From contig JARHVA010001471.1 of assembly GCA_037957365.1 (NCBI GenBank), forward strand, positions 1,556,501 through 1,620,500: 64,000 bases of DNA. Direction: 5' to 3'. Below, one piece after another: positions 54,960 through 64,000 of the stretch; within the stretch, counting starts at the first letter, position 1, and each line of letters starts with the position of its first letter. The notes beneath the pieces are model-generated. The model was not told the DNA's origin. It was given only the letters and a program-made list of their open reading frames with translations, and ran no database searches. The position numbers and the translations under genes are program-made. This DNA comes from Torreya grandis (taxonomy: Eukaryota; Streptophyta; Pinopsida; Cupressales; Taxaceae).

Positions 54960-56230
54960 CATAGGATGAATCCAACTCTTAGAGAAATAGTCAAAGTGGA
55001 ATTGCAAAAACTCTTGACCACCAGATTTATATATCCCATCTCAGATAGTGAATGGGTTTCACCATTGGTAATTGTACCAAAGAAAAATGGTGAATGACAT
55101 GTATGCATAGATTATAGGAAACTTAATACAACAATCATAAAGGATCGCTTTTCTCTATCCTTCATTGATCAAGTGTTGGATACACTAGCATGAAACAAAT
55201 ATTTTGCCTTTTTAGATGTCTTCAATGGTTACAACTAGATTATAATTGCTCTTAAAGACCAGGAAAAGACCACTGTCACTTGTCATTGGGGTACTTATGC
55301 TTATATTGTATTACCTTTTGGGTTGTGTAACATTCCTAGAACATTTCAGAGGGCTGTCCTGAGTATCTTTGTAGATATGGCAAATGAATGTGTAGAAATA
55401 TCTATGGATAACTTCATTGTTTATGGAGAAATATTTTATGAGTGCCTGAAGAACTTGAAGAAAGTGTTGCAATGCTATTAGGAGCACCATTTGTCTTTAA
55501 GTCACAATAAATGATACATGCTTATGATAGAAGGCATTGTATTAGGCCACCATGTATCTACTGAAGGAATTAATGTTGACATTATAAAAATCAGCATCAT
55601 AAAAAACCTGCCTGTTTCTTAGAAATAAAAAGATGTCAAGAGTTTTTTAGGACATATTGGTTACTACAAGAGATTTATCAATAATTTCAACAAGGTAGTA
55701 GCACCATTGTTCATTATCTTAACTAAAGATGTTGAATTCATATGGACTCCTGCCTATGATACAACCTTCAAATAATTGAAGTTATTGATCACCACCCATG
55801 TTTTATGTGGTCCTGATTGGAAGCTTCCATTCCAAATTCACATAGATGCTTCAGATATTTCCCTAGAAGCTGTGCTAGACTAAAAATAGGAAACACTCAA
55901 TTATGCTATATATTTTGTAAGAAAGAATCTACAAACAATATAATTAAATTACACGGTCACTAAAAAAGAGTTCTTGATAGTAGTCTATGCTATCAACAAG
56001 TTCCATTACTACATAACAGGGTATCAAGTCTTTGTCCATATAGACCATGCAACCATTTGGTACCTTATGAACAATCTAGTTGTCTTCAACAGAGTGATAA
56101 GATGGTTGCTCTTATTACAAAAATTTGATCTAACTATTATAGATAAGCTTGGTAAGGACAATGTCATGGCTGATTTCTTATCAAGACTACAATCCCCTCA
56201 AGAAGATACAATAGTGGATGACCCATTTTC
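54960..56230 (+). pseudogene. reverse transcriptase and RNase H of Athila-like element
   Basis: SEWVSPLVIVPKKNGE, CIDYRKLNTTIIKDRFSLSF, FAFLDVFNGYN, WGTYAYIVLPFGLCN and EGIVLGHHVSTEGI mark the polymerase. The catalytic box is degenerate (SMDNF for FMDDF, near 55401-55415), so one catalytic Asp is Asn. The RNase H follows with IHIDASDISLEAVL and, in the open stretch at 55974-56297, VVYAINKFHYYITGY and KDNVMADFLSRL. Many stops. Non-functional. Confidence 0.75.
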
Positions 56231-56379
56231 AAATGAGCACCTGTTCTCCCTCACCTTTACCACACCTTGGTATGTGATATTGCTAACTACCTTATAACAT
56301 GATTACTTCCACAACACTTCCTCCCTAAACAAAAAAGAGCTTTGATTTAGAAAAGTGGTAGGTATTCATGGCTGTCCAG

Positions 56380-57420
56380 ACCCCTTTTCTATATTGGGCC
56401 TAACTCCATCATTAGAAGATGTCTCAGAGAAGAAGAAGTTCTAGATATCCTCAAAGCCTATCATGATAAACCTTGTGGAGGGCACTTTGCAGCCAAACAT
56501 ACAACAATAAAAATCTTGAATGGAATATATTATTGGTTCTCACTCCATAAAGATGTAATAAGATATACTACTCATTATGACACATGTCAACATATGGAGA
56601 GAACCACACATTCAGATGAGATGCCTTTGCAACCTCAAATGGTTCTTGAACCATTTAAAAAATAGAGCATAGACTTTGTAGGACCTTTTTATCCAAAATC
56701 CAATAACAAAGAGTACATCTTTGTATGTACCAACTATGTCACCAAATGGGTAGAAGTAAGACTCTTACACATGCCAGGGATGAGAAGGTGGAAGCTTTCC
56801 TCTATGAATAAATATTCACAAGATATGGTGTGCCATGATAAATAGTCATTGATTAAGGACCCCAATTCACTGCTAACTTAATTACTACCTTGGTCCAACA
56901 ATATGAGATTAGGCATAAAAAATCAACTCCATATCATCCACAATCTAATAGACACGTGAAAGTCACCAACAAGGAGTTAGAAAATACTTTGACCAAGACT
57001 TTTAGTATGTCTCATAAGGATTAGGAGGCTAGACTTCCTGAAGCTATTTGAGCTTACAAAATCATGTGGAAGACCACTACAGGGTTCACCCCATATGAGT
57101 TGGTCTATGGAATGAAACTTGTTTTGCCAATTGAATTTGAGCACAAGACCTTACAGATAACATTAGAACTTTGGATGGATATATATAAAGCACAAAAAGA
57201 AAGGCTTATGCAACTAAATACATTAGATGAATATAGACAGTAGGTATTGTAGAACATAAAACTTTTAAAATAGTTGTGGATTAGATGGCATGATAGGTAC
57301 ATTAAGACTGAGCAATTCAATGTAGGAGATTGGGCCTTTCTTTTTGATTCAAAATATAAAGATCACAAGGGCAAACTCCAGACCAGTTGGCTTGATCAAT
57401 TTGAGATTGAGCATGTTTAT
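56380..57420 (+). pseudogene. integrase of Athila-like element
   Basis: A zinc-binding H2C2 region is visible (AYHDKPCGGHFAAKHT, HYDTCQHME), then the core start SIDFVGPFYPKSNNKEYIF with the first catalytic Asp. The second and third catalytic residues lie in frameshifted, stop-rich sequence (about 56820-56960). The tail includes a VGDWAFLFDS stretch (near 57320-57350). Confidence 0.65.
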
Positions 57421-59221
57421 GACAATGGAGTAGTGCAAATCTAAACCATTGATATGATAATATTTTGTCTACTAGTCAATGGCCATAGACTAAATTAGTA
57501 GGGTAAATCAAGGATCAACACATCAACTCTACCCAAGAAGACAACTCAGTCAAGGTTTCCCTTCAATGCAAACAAGGTTGGGTTGATAAGTCCTAGAAAC
57601 ACTAATATAATGGTTTGGGTATCACTCAGGAAGAGTTTATCAAGCACATATACAAGCAACTACAAAATAGATACAATGTTGTACTAGATCATCATGATGT
57701 CTCACAAGATAAAGGGAGAACTAGCCAATACATAGATGAAGAATGAGAGGAGGACATCCTGGCCCTCCTCTGGCGTGAAAGATGAGACCTTCAAATGGTC
57801 TTTGATTATTCACCCTCTTAGCTGACTTGGCAAGGACCTAGAATAAATATTCTGCTATAGGCAGCATTTAGAGTTTTAAAAAAACAATAAAAACCCTTGT
57901 TGAGTATTATTGGTAGTTTTTGGGTAGAAAACTAGCCTATTGGCTACCCAAAACTGTAAAATGGGCCTAAATAGAAAACTAGCTCACTGGATATTTAAGG
58001 GTAAAAACCAAAATGGAAAATAAATAATTAGTCTGAGCAAAACTATTTATCTTTCTCTAGTTGACATGAGCTATTTTGTAGCTGCTACAGGTACCTCCCT
58101 CACCATTGCTATAGGCACCTTTGTCAACGAAGGTATTCCTTCAGTTGCTATGGGATATTCTCTAGATGCCATGGGCACCTTCCCCATAGTTGGGCATAAC
58201 TTTGAAGTTGCTATAGACACCACCTATGGTTGTTGCACGTACATCTAAACACCTCTCTAAGTACATACATGTTAGTTCTTCACAAACTCTAAGCTATGGC
58301 CTTGGCTATGGGCTTTTGAGAAATTCATAGATGACACTAGACAAGCTAGAGGAGCGAAGGAGGATTAGAGTAGAAAAGTCAAAACATTGCTCAAGCATAC
58401 CCCTGAATCACAAGGTAAGAGCCACAACTAAGCCATACACTTCCAATCTCCATTTGAAGTGTTTTAAACTAGAATTTATGGCTACAAGGATACACATGAA
58501 CCAATTTCAATTTTTGCTCAATTCATAGAGATGATTTCACTCTATCACATAGTGAGATCTAGGTTTTTTGGGAGCACATGTCTTAAGTTTGAAAACATTT
58601 ATGGTTGCTAAAAGAAAAATTCACTAGGCATTTAGTCCACAAGGAGTAACATAGCACAGAGATAAATCATCAGTAGACTCATGTAGAGGAAGATAACATA
58701 ACAACAACACCCTTAGCCACCCTCTTTTATGTTCATGTAGCACCTGACTCAGACAACACAAATATCCATAGTGACTACCTTGTGGTAGGAAGACAATAAT
58801 CTCTCATCTAACTACAAGACCCCTGCTCTAGTTCCATGTAGGTTGTCATGATTACATGCAAGTTACTGAGGGCATCATGGAAGTCTAACATCCTATGAGC
58901 TCATGATTAATCAAGGGACCCACTTTAGTCAAGTTATAACTACCAGGAAATCATTGCATTCTAAAAACCACTCGCATGCAAACACTCACATGCAAATCCT
59001 CTACATAACCCTCGGTAAGACAGTTAAAAAAGTATGTCATATATTTTGGTCATAGAAAAGCATTTTTTGATCTTAATATAACATGTATTATATTGAAAAT
59101 CATATTTAATCATTAACAAGTCATTCATTAAGTCTTATCTCCACTCATACCCTCATCATGACCCCATCCTCTCTCTTTCCATCATACTCATTCCACATCA
59201 CTTGGGGACAAGTGACACCTC
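57421..59221. other. 3' interior of Athila-like element
   Basis: No protein was recognised. A short region near 58070-58230 has repeated GTTGCTATRGGCACCT-like words. An envelope-like ORF would be expected here in some Athila elements, but I see none. Confidence 0.4.
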
Positions 59222-59466
59222 ATGTGGGAGGGGGAGAATGTTGCGGGCAATCAATCTCATGCACTCTAGAATAATTTATATGTTTGAATTAAACATCCAT
59301 GATGACACCATAAAATCAATAGGAAAAACAATCACTTTTATTAGTTTCAACTGTGAGTACAACCCATTTAAGAAAAGTTGAAGCACGCTATTACCTGCAA
59401 CCACAAACCACCATTATTGAAAAAACCCTGCTTTGTCACAAGTAGAACTCTAGAAGCCAAACTGAT
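59222..59466 (+). repeat. polypurine tract and possible 3' LTR start of Athila-like element
   Basis: GTGGGAGGGGGAGAATG (59222-59238 area) followed by TGTTGCGGGCAATC fits a polypurine tract joined to an LTR. The LTR would be cut by the small element at 59467. No matching 5' LTR was found. Confidence 0.45.
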
Positions 59467-59733
59467 TGTGTTTAAAATTATCGCATAGATTAAATAACAA
59501 CAATTGACTCATATATTAACCAAAATACAGATTACAACACAAGTTCTATATTGTGGGCCACACTTCAAGGGGGCTACCTCCTTTAAATCAAGGCTCTATT
59601 ACAAATACTCTTCTTAGATACCCTATAACACCATATACCCCTATAATTATACTATTTCCTACCTATTTCTCCCCATATGCTAATACATGTGGGATTATTC
59701 TCTATCCTATTATACCCCTCTAAGTACATTACA
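59467..59733 (-). repeat. 3' LTR of small element
   Basis: Matches 62239-62504, with shared words such as GACTCATNTATTAACCAAAA and ATGCTAATACATGTGGGATT. It ends in ATTACA on the plus strand. Confidence 0.75.
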
Positions 59734-60249
59734 TTCCATCCCCATTAAATATTTTTCACCCTTGAAACATGATAAAAAATAAGTGGAGGACCAAATGAAA
59801 GTCAAATAAAAAATAAGGTGAAGACCAAATGGAAACTCTACCATGTGTGTGTTTTTGCTTCCACTTCTTTTGTCTATGCTGTGATAGGGGCATGTACAAT
59901 AATAAAATGAACATAAGCACTGAAATAGGAGGTGGATGTGTATAAAGATGAATGCATGGACTAACCACAACTAGAATTTGGTAGTGAGAGTCGAGCAATG
60001 AAAGTTGAATCTCGATGATGATCACCTCAAATCCAGAACAAGGGTGCACAAAATAGTTATCCTTGTGAACCAACTGAGGGTACATGCCATCTCCCTTAAC
60101 ATTGCTTCTTAAGGGAGGTGGAACCTCGATTCCCTACTTGGGATCTGTGATTGTTGGCTTGGGCTCATATGGGGTCTACTCAAGCATATTGGTTCCCTGA
60201 ATAGACTCGTTGGAGAAGTGCTTGAGTACTTCTGGTGTTTGTTCTAGTA

Positions 60250-60565
60250 CTTTTGTTATTTGGAGATGTTTCCAGTGGATGCAGTTTTCAGTGAGCTTGG
60301 ATAAGTCCACTGCTTCCATCATTATTTGAGGTTGCCATATTTGGACCTCTGCTCAAATCTCCTCTTGAAGTCTGTTAAAGAAGCAACGAATGAAGAATGC
60401 AATAGAAGTGTCATTGATGAATGTCTCAAACTCAATCTGATATTCTTGAACTATGTCAGTTTGTTGAAGCTTAGTCAATGCATTAGTGGAAAACCCCATG
60501 AGAACCATAAATTAAACATATAGAGATGTCGGCTTCAACTGAAAATGCATCCGTTGCAACACTAT
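60250..60565 (-). pseudogene. gypsy-type gag fragment
   Basis: The minus strand reads ALTKLQQTDIVQEYQIEFE, RCFFNRLQEEI, a stop, AEVQIWQP, then AVDLSKLTEN, the C-terminal capsid pattern of Ty3/gypsy gag proteins (LTKLxQxGTVxEYxxxFE ... GLxxEI). One stop is internal. It assigns the small element to gypsy and not copia, although the primer site is of Met type. Confidence 0.65.
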
Positions 60566-62225
60566 TAAAAAAAAATGATTTTTTTTACCTAAATAATTGA
60601 CATACGACAAAATGATTAGATGATAATTAATAGACTAAATTACATGTGATAAGGATGACATAACATAGAAATTAAAGATGATGACTCAATCTTAAAATTA
60701 ATATGCAAGACTATGTGGATGAACATCATTGACTATGAGCAATTATGATCCAAAACTCATAGGAAGAATGACACATAGGCATAACTCAATACGTAACTTA
60801 AAAAATAGATTAGGCATCACCAATAGAAGAATGTCGACACATAACATAAAAAAACACTTAAAAAGGCAAATAATAAATGAGTTTCTTAAGATGTTTGTTA
60901 AGACAACTCTTTAAGACGTAATTGGAAACAACAAAAAAGACATACAAAGGGAGATGAAATACCATGTAACAAGTAAAAATACCACGAATAACCAAAAACA
61001 AATCCAGAGAAAGTGAAACATAATACCATGGAATCAATGGAGAAAACAGTGGCGATCAACAAGTGGTTTCAAGGCAAAAATGACAGTTTGGGTTTCCAAG
61101 GTGAAAAACTACGGGCCAAGACTGGGGGAGGGTGGTCGTTGCAGGATCTAAAGCCAAGAAGGAGGCAGTTTGGAGGTAGTACGATGGCAGTTTGGAGTTG
61201 AGGTGGATCTGGCCAAGAAATTTGTAGGTTGGGAGGTGGATAGCAAGGGATGTAGAGGGAAGAAAAAAACGCTGTGCAAGGAGGTGGATAGGGACAGGAA
61301 AGATCGGCGTGGAGTTTTGAAGGTGTTCAGTGAAGGAAAAAATAGTCACCGAGGGAGTGAGTATGATGAGTCATGGAACGGAGATGGGTGTTGGGTGATG
61401 CAAAAGAGACGATGTAGAAGAACAGTGGTCACGTCGCTATTCAAACCAAGCATAAATCAGGGTGTTCTTATATTGAATAGTGGTCATGCTCCAAGTCATT
61501 AAACAAGTCAATCTAGGTGCCAAGAAGATATAGTTGTAGAGCCAAGGCCGATGAGCAAAGAACTATCACTTCCAAACCTAATAGAGGATAAACCAAGGAA
61601 TCTAGCGATGACTTTTTAGGGGGTGCTCGCCATTGGTGAAGCAGTGGAGGAAGGTTGGAGAGTGTGGGGAACTCAACCCAAGTGTCATGGAGCTCGATCC
61701 AAGGTGGATATATCTAGGCGATAAAACCTGTGGATCCACAACAAGAGCCAAAAGCCAGATCTAGAGAGTAGGGTCAAGACAACAACAAAACCAATCTGGG
61801 TATTGAAGATGCTAGAGGCGAGATCCCAAAAAGATTTCCGATACAAATCAATGGCGTTGAGTGCGGAGAACTCAAAAATGAAGTCGAGCCATGGAGAGAA
61901 TATTGAGATGGAGCCAAGGTCGTGCTGATATATATCTAGGAACACCATCCAATGAATTTAAAATTGACACAAAGCAATGAGATCTAAAACCCATAGTATC
62001 ATAGACTATAATATAACTAAGATGTAATCTATGATCCCATTGACAATTGCAATATTTTGATTTGATTTTTATGCTTAAAAATAAAAATCTGACAAACACA
62101 TAATACTGTAAATTACTGAACCTCCTCTTGCAACGGAAAGAAAACCAAATGAGGGAACATCTTCGAATCTCAATTTCTCCTATCTTGCAATGGATGGAAA
62201 AAAAAAATTGACAGCTCAAGAAATT
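60566..62225 (-). other. 5' interior of small element
   Basis: The minus strand is open in pieces (62219-61872, 61948-61685, 61349-61056) but no motif is recognised. This would be the leader and N-terminal gag region. Confidence 0.4.
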
Positions 62226-62237
62226 GCTCTGATACCA
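62226..62237 (-). other. primer-binding site of small element
   Basis: Minus-strand TGGTATCAGAGC, one base from the 5' LTR. Confidence 0.8.
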
Positions 62238-62238
62238 A

Positions 62239-62504
62239 TGTGAGAAACCTTTTGTTGTATAGACTAAATAACAACAAATGACTCATTTATTAACCAAAAC
62301 GCAGATTACAACACTAGTTCTATATCGCAGGCCATTTCGAAGGGGCTACCTCCTTTAGAGCAAGGCTCTATTACAAATACTCTTCTTGGATACTCTATAA
62401 CACCATATACCCCTACACTTATACTATTTCTACCTATCTCTCTCCATATGCTAATACATGTGGGATTATTCTCTATCCTATTATACCCCTCTAGTTACAT
62501 TACA
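62239..62504 (-). repeat. 5' LTR of small element
   Basis: 266 bp on the plus strand, from TGTGAGAAACC to CATTACA, partner of 59467-59733. Confidence 0.75.
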
Positions 62505-62619
62505 AAGTGTCATCAGAAAACTAAACCTAGCTAGAATGGGAGGGTCAGTTGTGAAAAAGGAACCCACAGATCATAGGGAACTTCAAGGAGACCCAACTAA
62601 CTGAGTTGTCTTCAACAAA

Positions 62620-64000
62620 GTTGGATAGACCACTTATTTTGAGAAATTGCAGGATTTCTCAGAACCCCTTGCTAGGAAATTTGCAAGGTCCTTTATAGGA
62701 GAACAAGCTACTGTACATGGCATTACATTTCCAATCATTGAAGAATTGGTAAGCCAGGCAACTGGGCTACCAAGTTTAGGAGAAAACTGGTATGACAAAC
62801 CCAATGGTTAAGAAGTCAGACAACAGTTCTATCAAGGAGATGAAAGACTAGTCCTGAAGAAAGGTGGTGTGGAGAGACTCAACCTAGCTGCAACCTGGAG
62901 GGAAGCAACCTCATACATCATTAGATATATGACCTATGAAGGAAGGTAGTCTCTGACTTATATTCTCTAATTTAAATTTTTGAATCACTTAAGGAATGAT
63001 AGAACCATTAATGTTCTAATGTACCTATGGAACATTCTAAAAAAGATGTCCAAAGAATACTAGAAAGGGGTTGAGAAAGCCCTGTCTCATCATTGCCTGA
63101 TATGGTTGATAGATAAACATGAAATAAACACTGTTAGACTTGACCTTAGCTGGGAACAATTTCTAACCCTAGGGAATGGTGAACCTCAGCAAGAAGAGGG
63201 AAATAATGAGGAATCTCCTAAAGAGCAGGCCCAATAAACTGCACAAGAAGGTACTATGGGCACTAGTGTTGTTGGATAGCCTGTAGCCACTGAAGGTTCA
63301 TCTAAAATTGTTACAGGAAGAAGGAGAAGGAAACTAGTCTTACCTCTTGATGACATAGAGGAGGAAAATACACCCACACAAATTGAGCAAAATATTTCTT
63401 CGCCCACTATTCCAACTATCTCTTAACCAAGGATTATTCTTTCACCATGGCTCCTTCAAGGGAAGAGAAAGATTTTCCATCAACTGTTGCATAGGAAGAA
63501 ATGATAAAAAAACCACCCCTCCTAAAAATAAGAAGAAAACTGAAGAAAAGAAACCCTCTGTATCAAAGAGAATAAGACCTCCTCCTAGGAGATCTTATAG
63601 AATTAAGAAAAGGAAGACAACCCTAGCCTCCTCACCCATAGACATCAGTGAGGATGAAAAGGAAAATAAAGATCCTAGGATTCGAAAGACCTCTGATGGG
63701 TTTGAGATTTCAAAATGGTCTATCGAAGAATAATCTACCAAGGAAGAAGTATAGTCATCTAAGCCACCCAGATTCACTAAGGAAAACATAGATCTTCTCA
63801 AACAAATTGGGTACATAGAAGAACTAAGAATGATAGATCAACTTATAGAAGAAGACTTGATTGAAGAAAAGACTATGGAAGAAGAAGTAGAACAAGAGAT
63901 ACTTCCTCATAACCAGGAGTTTCAAACCTTGGAACAAGCTATGAAAGAAATATATAGGCTGAGAAACAAGATAACAGAGTTGAAAGGTAAGAGAGGCTTG
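62620..64000 (+). pseudogene. retroelement-type ORF1 of unknown function, partial
   Basis: One long frame with stops. The N-terminal part reads FARSFIGEQATV, then EELVSQATGLPSLGENWYD, FYQGDERLVLKKGGVERL, AATWREATSYIIRYMTYEGR and RNDRTINVLMYLW. This resembles an ORF I remember only as an uncharacterised protein associated with plant LTR retroelements. An acidic linker follows, then after a frameshift (about 63480-63640) a strongly basic stretch (KKTTPPKNKKKTEEKK; PPPRRSYRIKKRK) that could be a nuclear localisation or nucleic-acid-binding tail. A Glu-rich coiled-coil-like segment then runs to the window end. Its element boundaries lie outside the window. Confidence 0.45.

Larger units (their letters stand above)
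51107..59238 (+). mobile_element. decayed Athila-like Ty3/gypsy element
   Basis: A heavily mutated plus-strand element. A sequence near 51108-51127 (TTTTGTGCCATTGC) resembles a mutated TTTGGCGCCGTTGCCGGGGA, the Asp-tRNA-type site of Athila elements. Gag (about 52300-52850), protease (about 53890-54320), reverse transcriptase/RNase H (54960-56230) and integrase (56380-57420) follow in order, and a polypurine tract (GTGGGAGGGGGAGAATG) ends at 59238. The KDRFSLSFIDQVLD and EGIVLGHHVSTEGI motifs are of the Athila type. No env-like ORF was recognised in the 1.8-kb 3' interior. LTR boundaries are uncertain, and the small element at 59467 lies in what may be the 3' LTR. Confidence 0.65.
59467..62504 (-). 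mobile_element. small non-autonomous LTR element with gypsy-type gag
   Basis: Two short LTRs (59467-59733 and 62239-62504, about 266 bp) bracket 2.5 kb. A primer-binding site (minus, TGGTATCAGAGC at 62226-62237) lies beside the right LTR, and a GGGGATGGAA purine tract (minus) beside the left, so it is on the minus strand. A gag fragment (60565-60250) is the only retroviral coding sequence seen. No TSD is evident (CTGAT on the left, AAGTG on the right), and the left LTR start is diverged. Confidence 0.7.

Noticed and set aside
57421..59221. Envelope-like gene in the Athila-like element
   Set aside because: I looked for a long frame with a signal peptide and membrane segment and found neither.

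Overview
This is a plant nuclear window made almost entirely of transposable elements. I see no intact host gene. The sequence is AT-rich, and most reading frames carry in-frame stops, often at sites that look like CG-to-TG/CA decay. The main lineage clue is two copies of a Penelope-like retroelement whose reverse transcriptase is followed by a GIY-YIG endonuclease. Endonuclease-bearing Penelope elements in land plants are known to me from conifers (the 'Dryad' elements). Together with the very high density of nested, decayed LTR elements this suggests a gymnosperm, probably a conifer. That identification is an inference.

Layout, left to right. 1-1.99 kb: decayed Ty1/copia gag-protease with the start of its 3' LTR. 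2.8-5.5 kb: Penelope-like copy 1 (minus). 5.9-7.9 kb: gutted plant LINE. 7,969-18,772: minus-strand LTR element with a gag-like ORF, no recognisable pol and an antisense plant-mobile-domain (PMD) gene; target-site duplication (TSD) TTATT. 19,024-24,076: compact non-autonomous LTR element encoding a G-patch plus double zinc-knuckle protein; TSD CAAAT. 24,877-49,505: Penelope-like copy 2, split into three pieces by two LTR elements. The first is copia A (25,445-38,254, minus), which holds a pentatricopeptide-repeat (PPR) pseudogene and a second copia element C (29,469-37,601, plus). Element C in turn holds a gypsy-type LARD-like element D (31,201-35,310, minus; TSD TCATG). The second is a full-length Ty3/gypsy element B (38,485-48,450, plus) with an additional RNase H between protease and reverse transcriptase. 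49.5-51.1 kb: minisatellites. 51.1-59.2 kb: decayed Athila-like gypsy element. 59,467-62,504: small minus-strand gypsy-type non-autonomous element. 62.6-64 kb: a retroelement-type ORF running off the window.

Nesting gives relative ages. Penelope copy 2 is older than A and B, A is older than C, and C is older than D. The genes do not form a host pathway. Several elements are non-autonomous and would need proteins from relatives elsewhere. Three carry unusual cargo: the PPR pseudogene in A, the antisense PMD gene in the 8-19 kb element and the G-patch protein in the 19-24 kb element. Boundaries with flanking duplications are firm. Boundaries of the 51-59 kb element, and domain edges in heavily mutated frames, are approximate.
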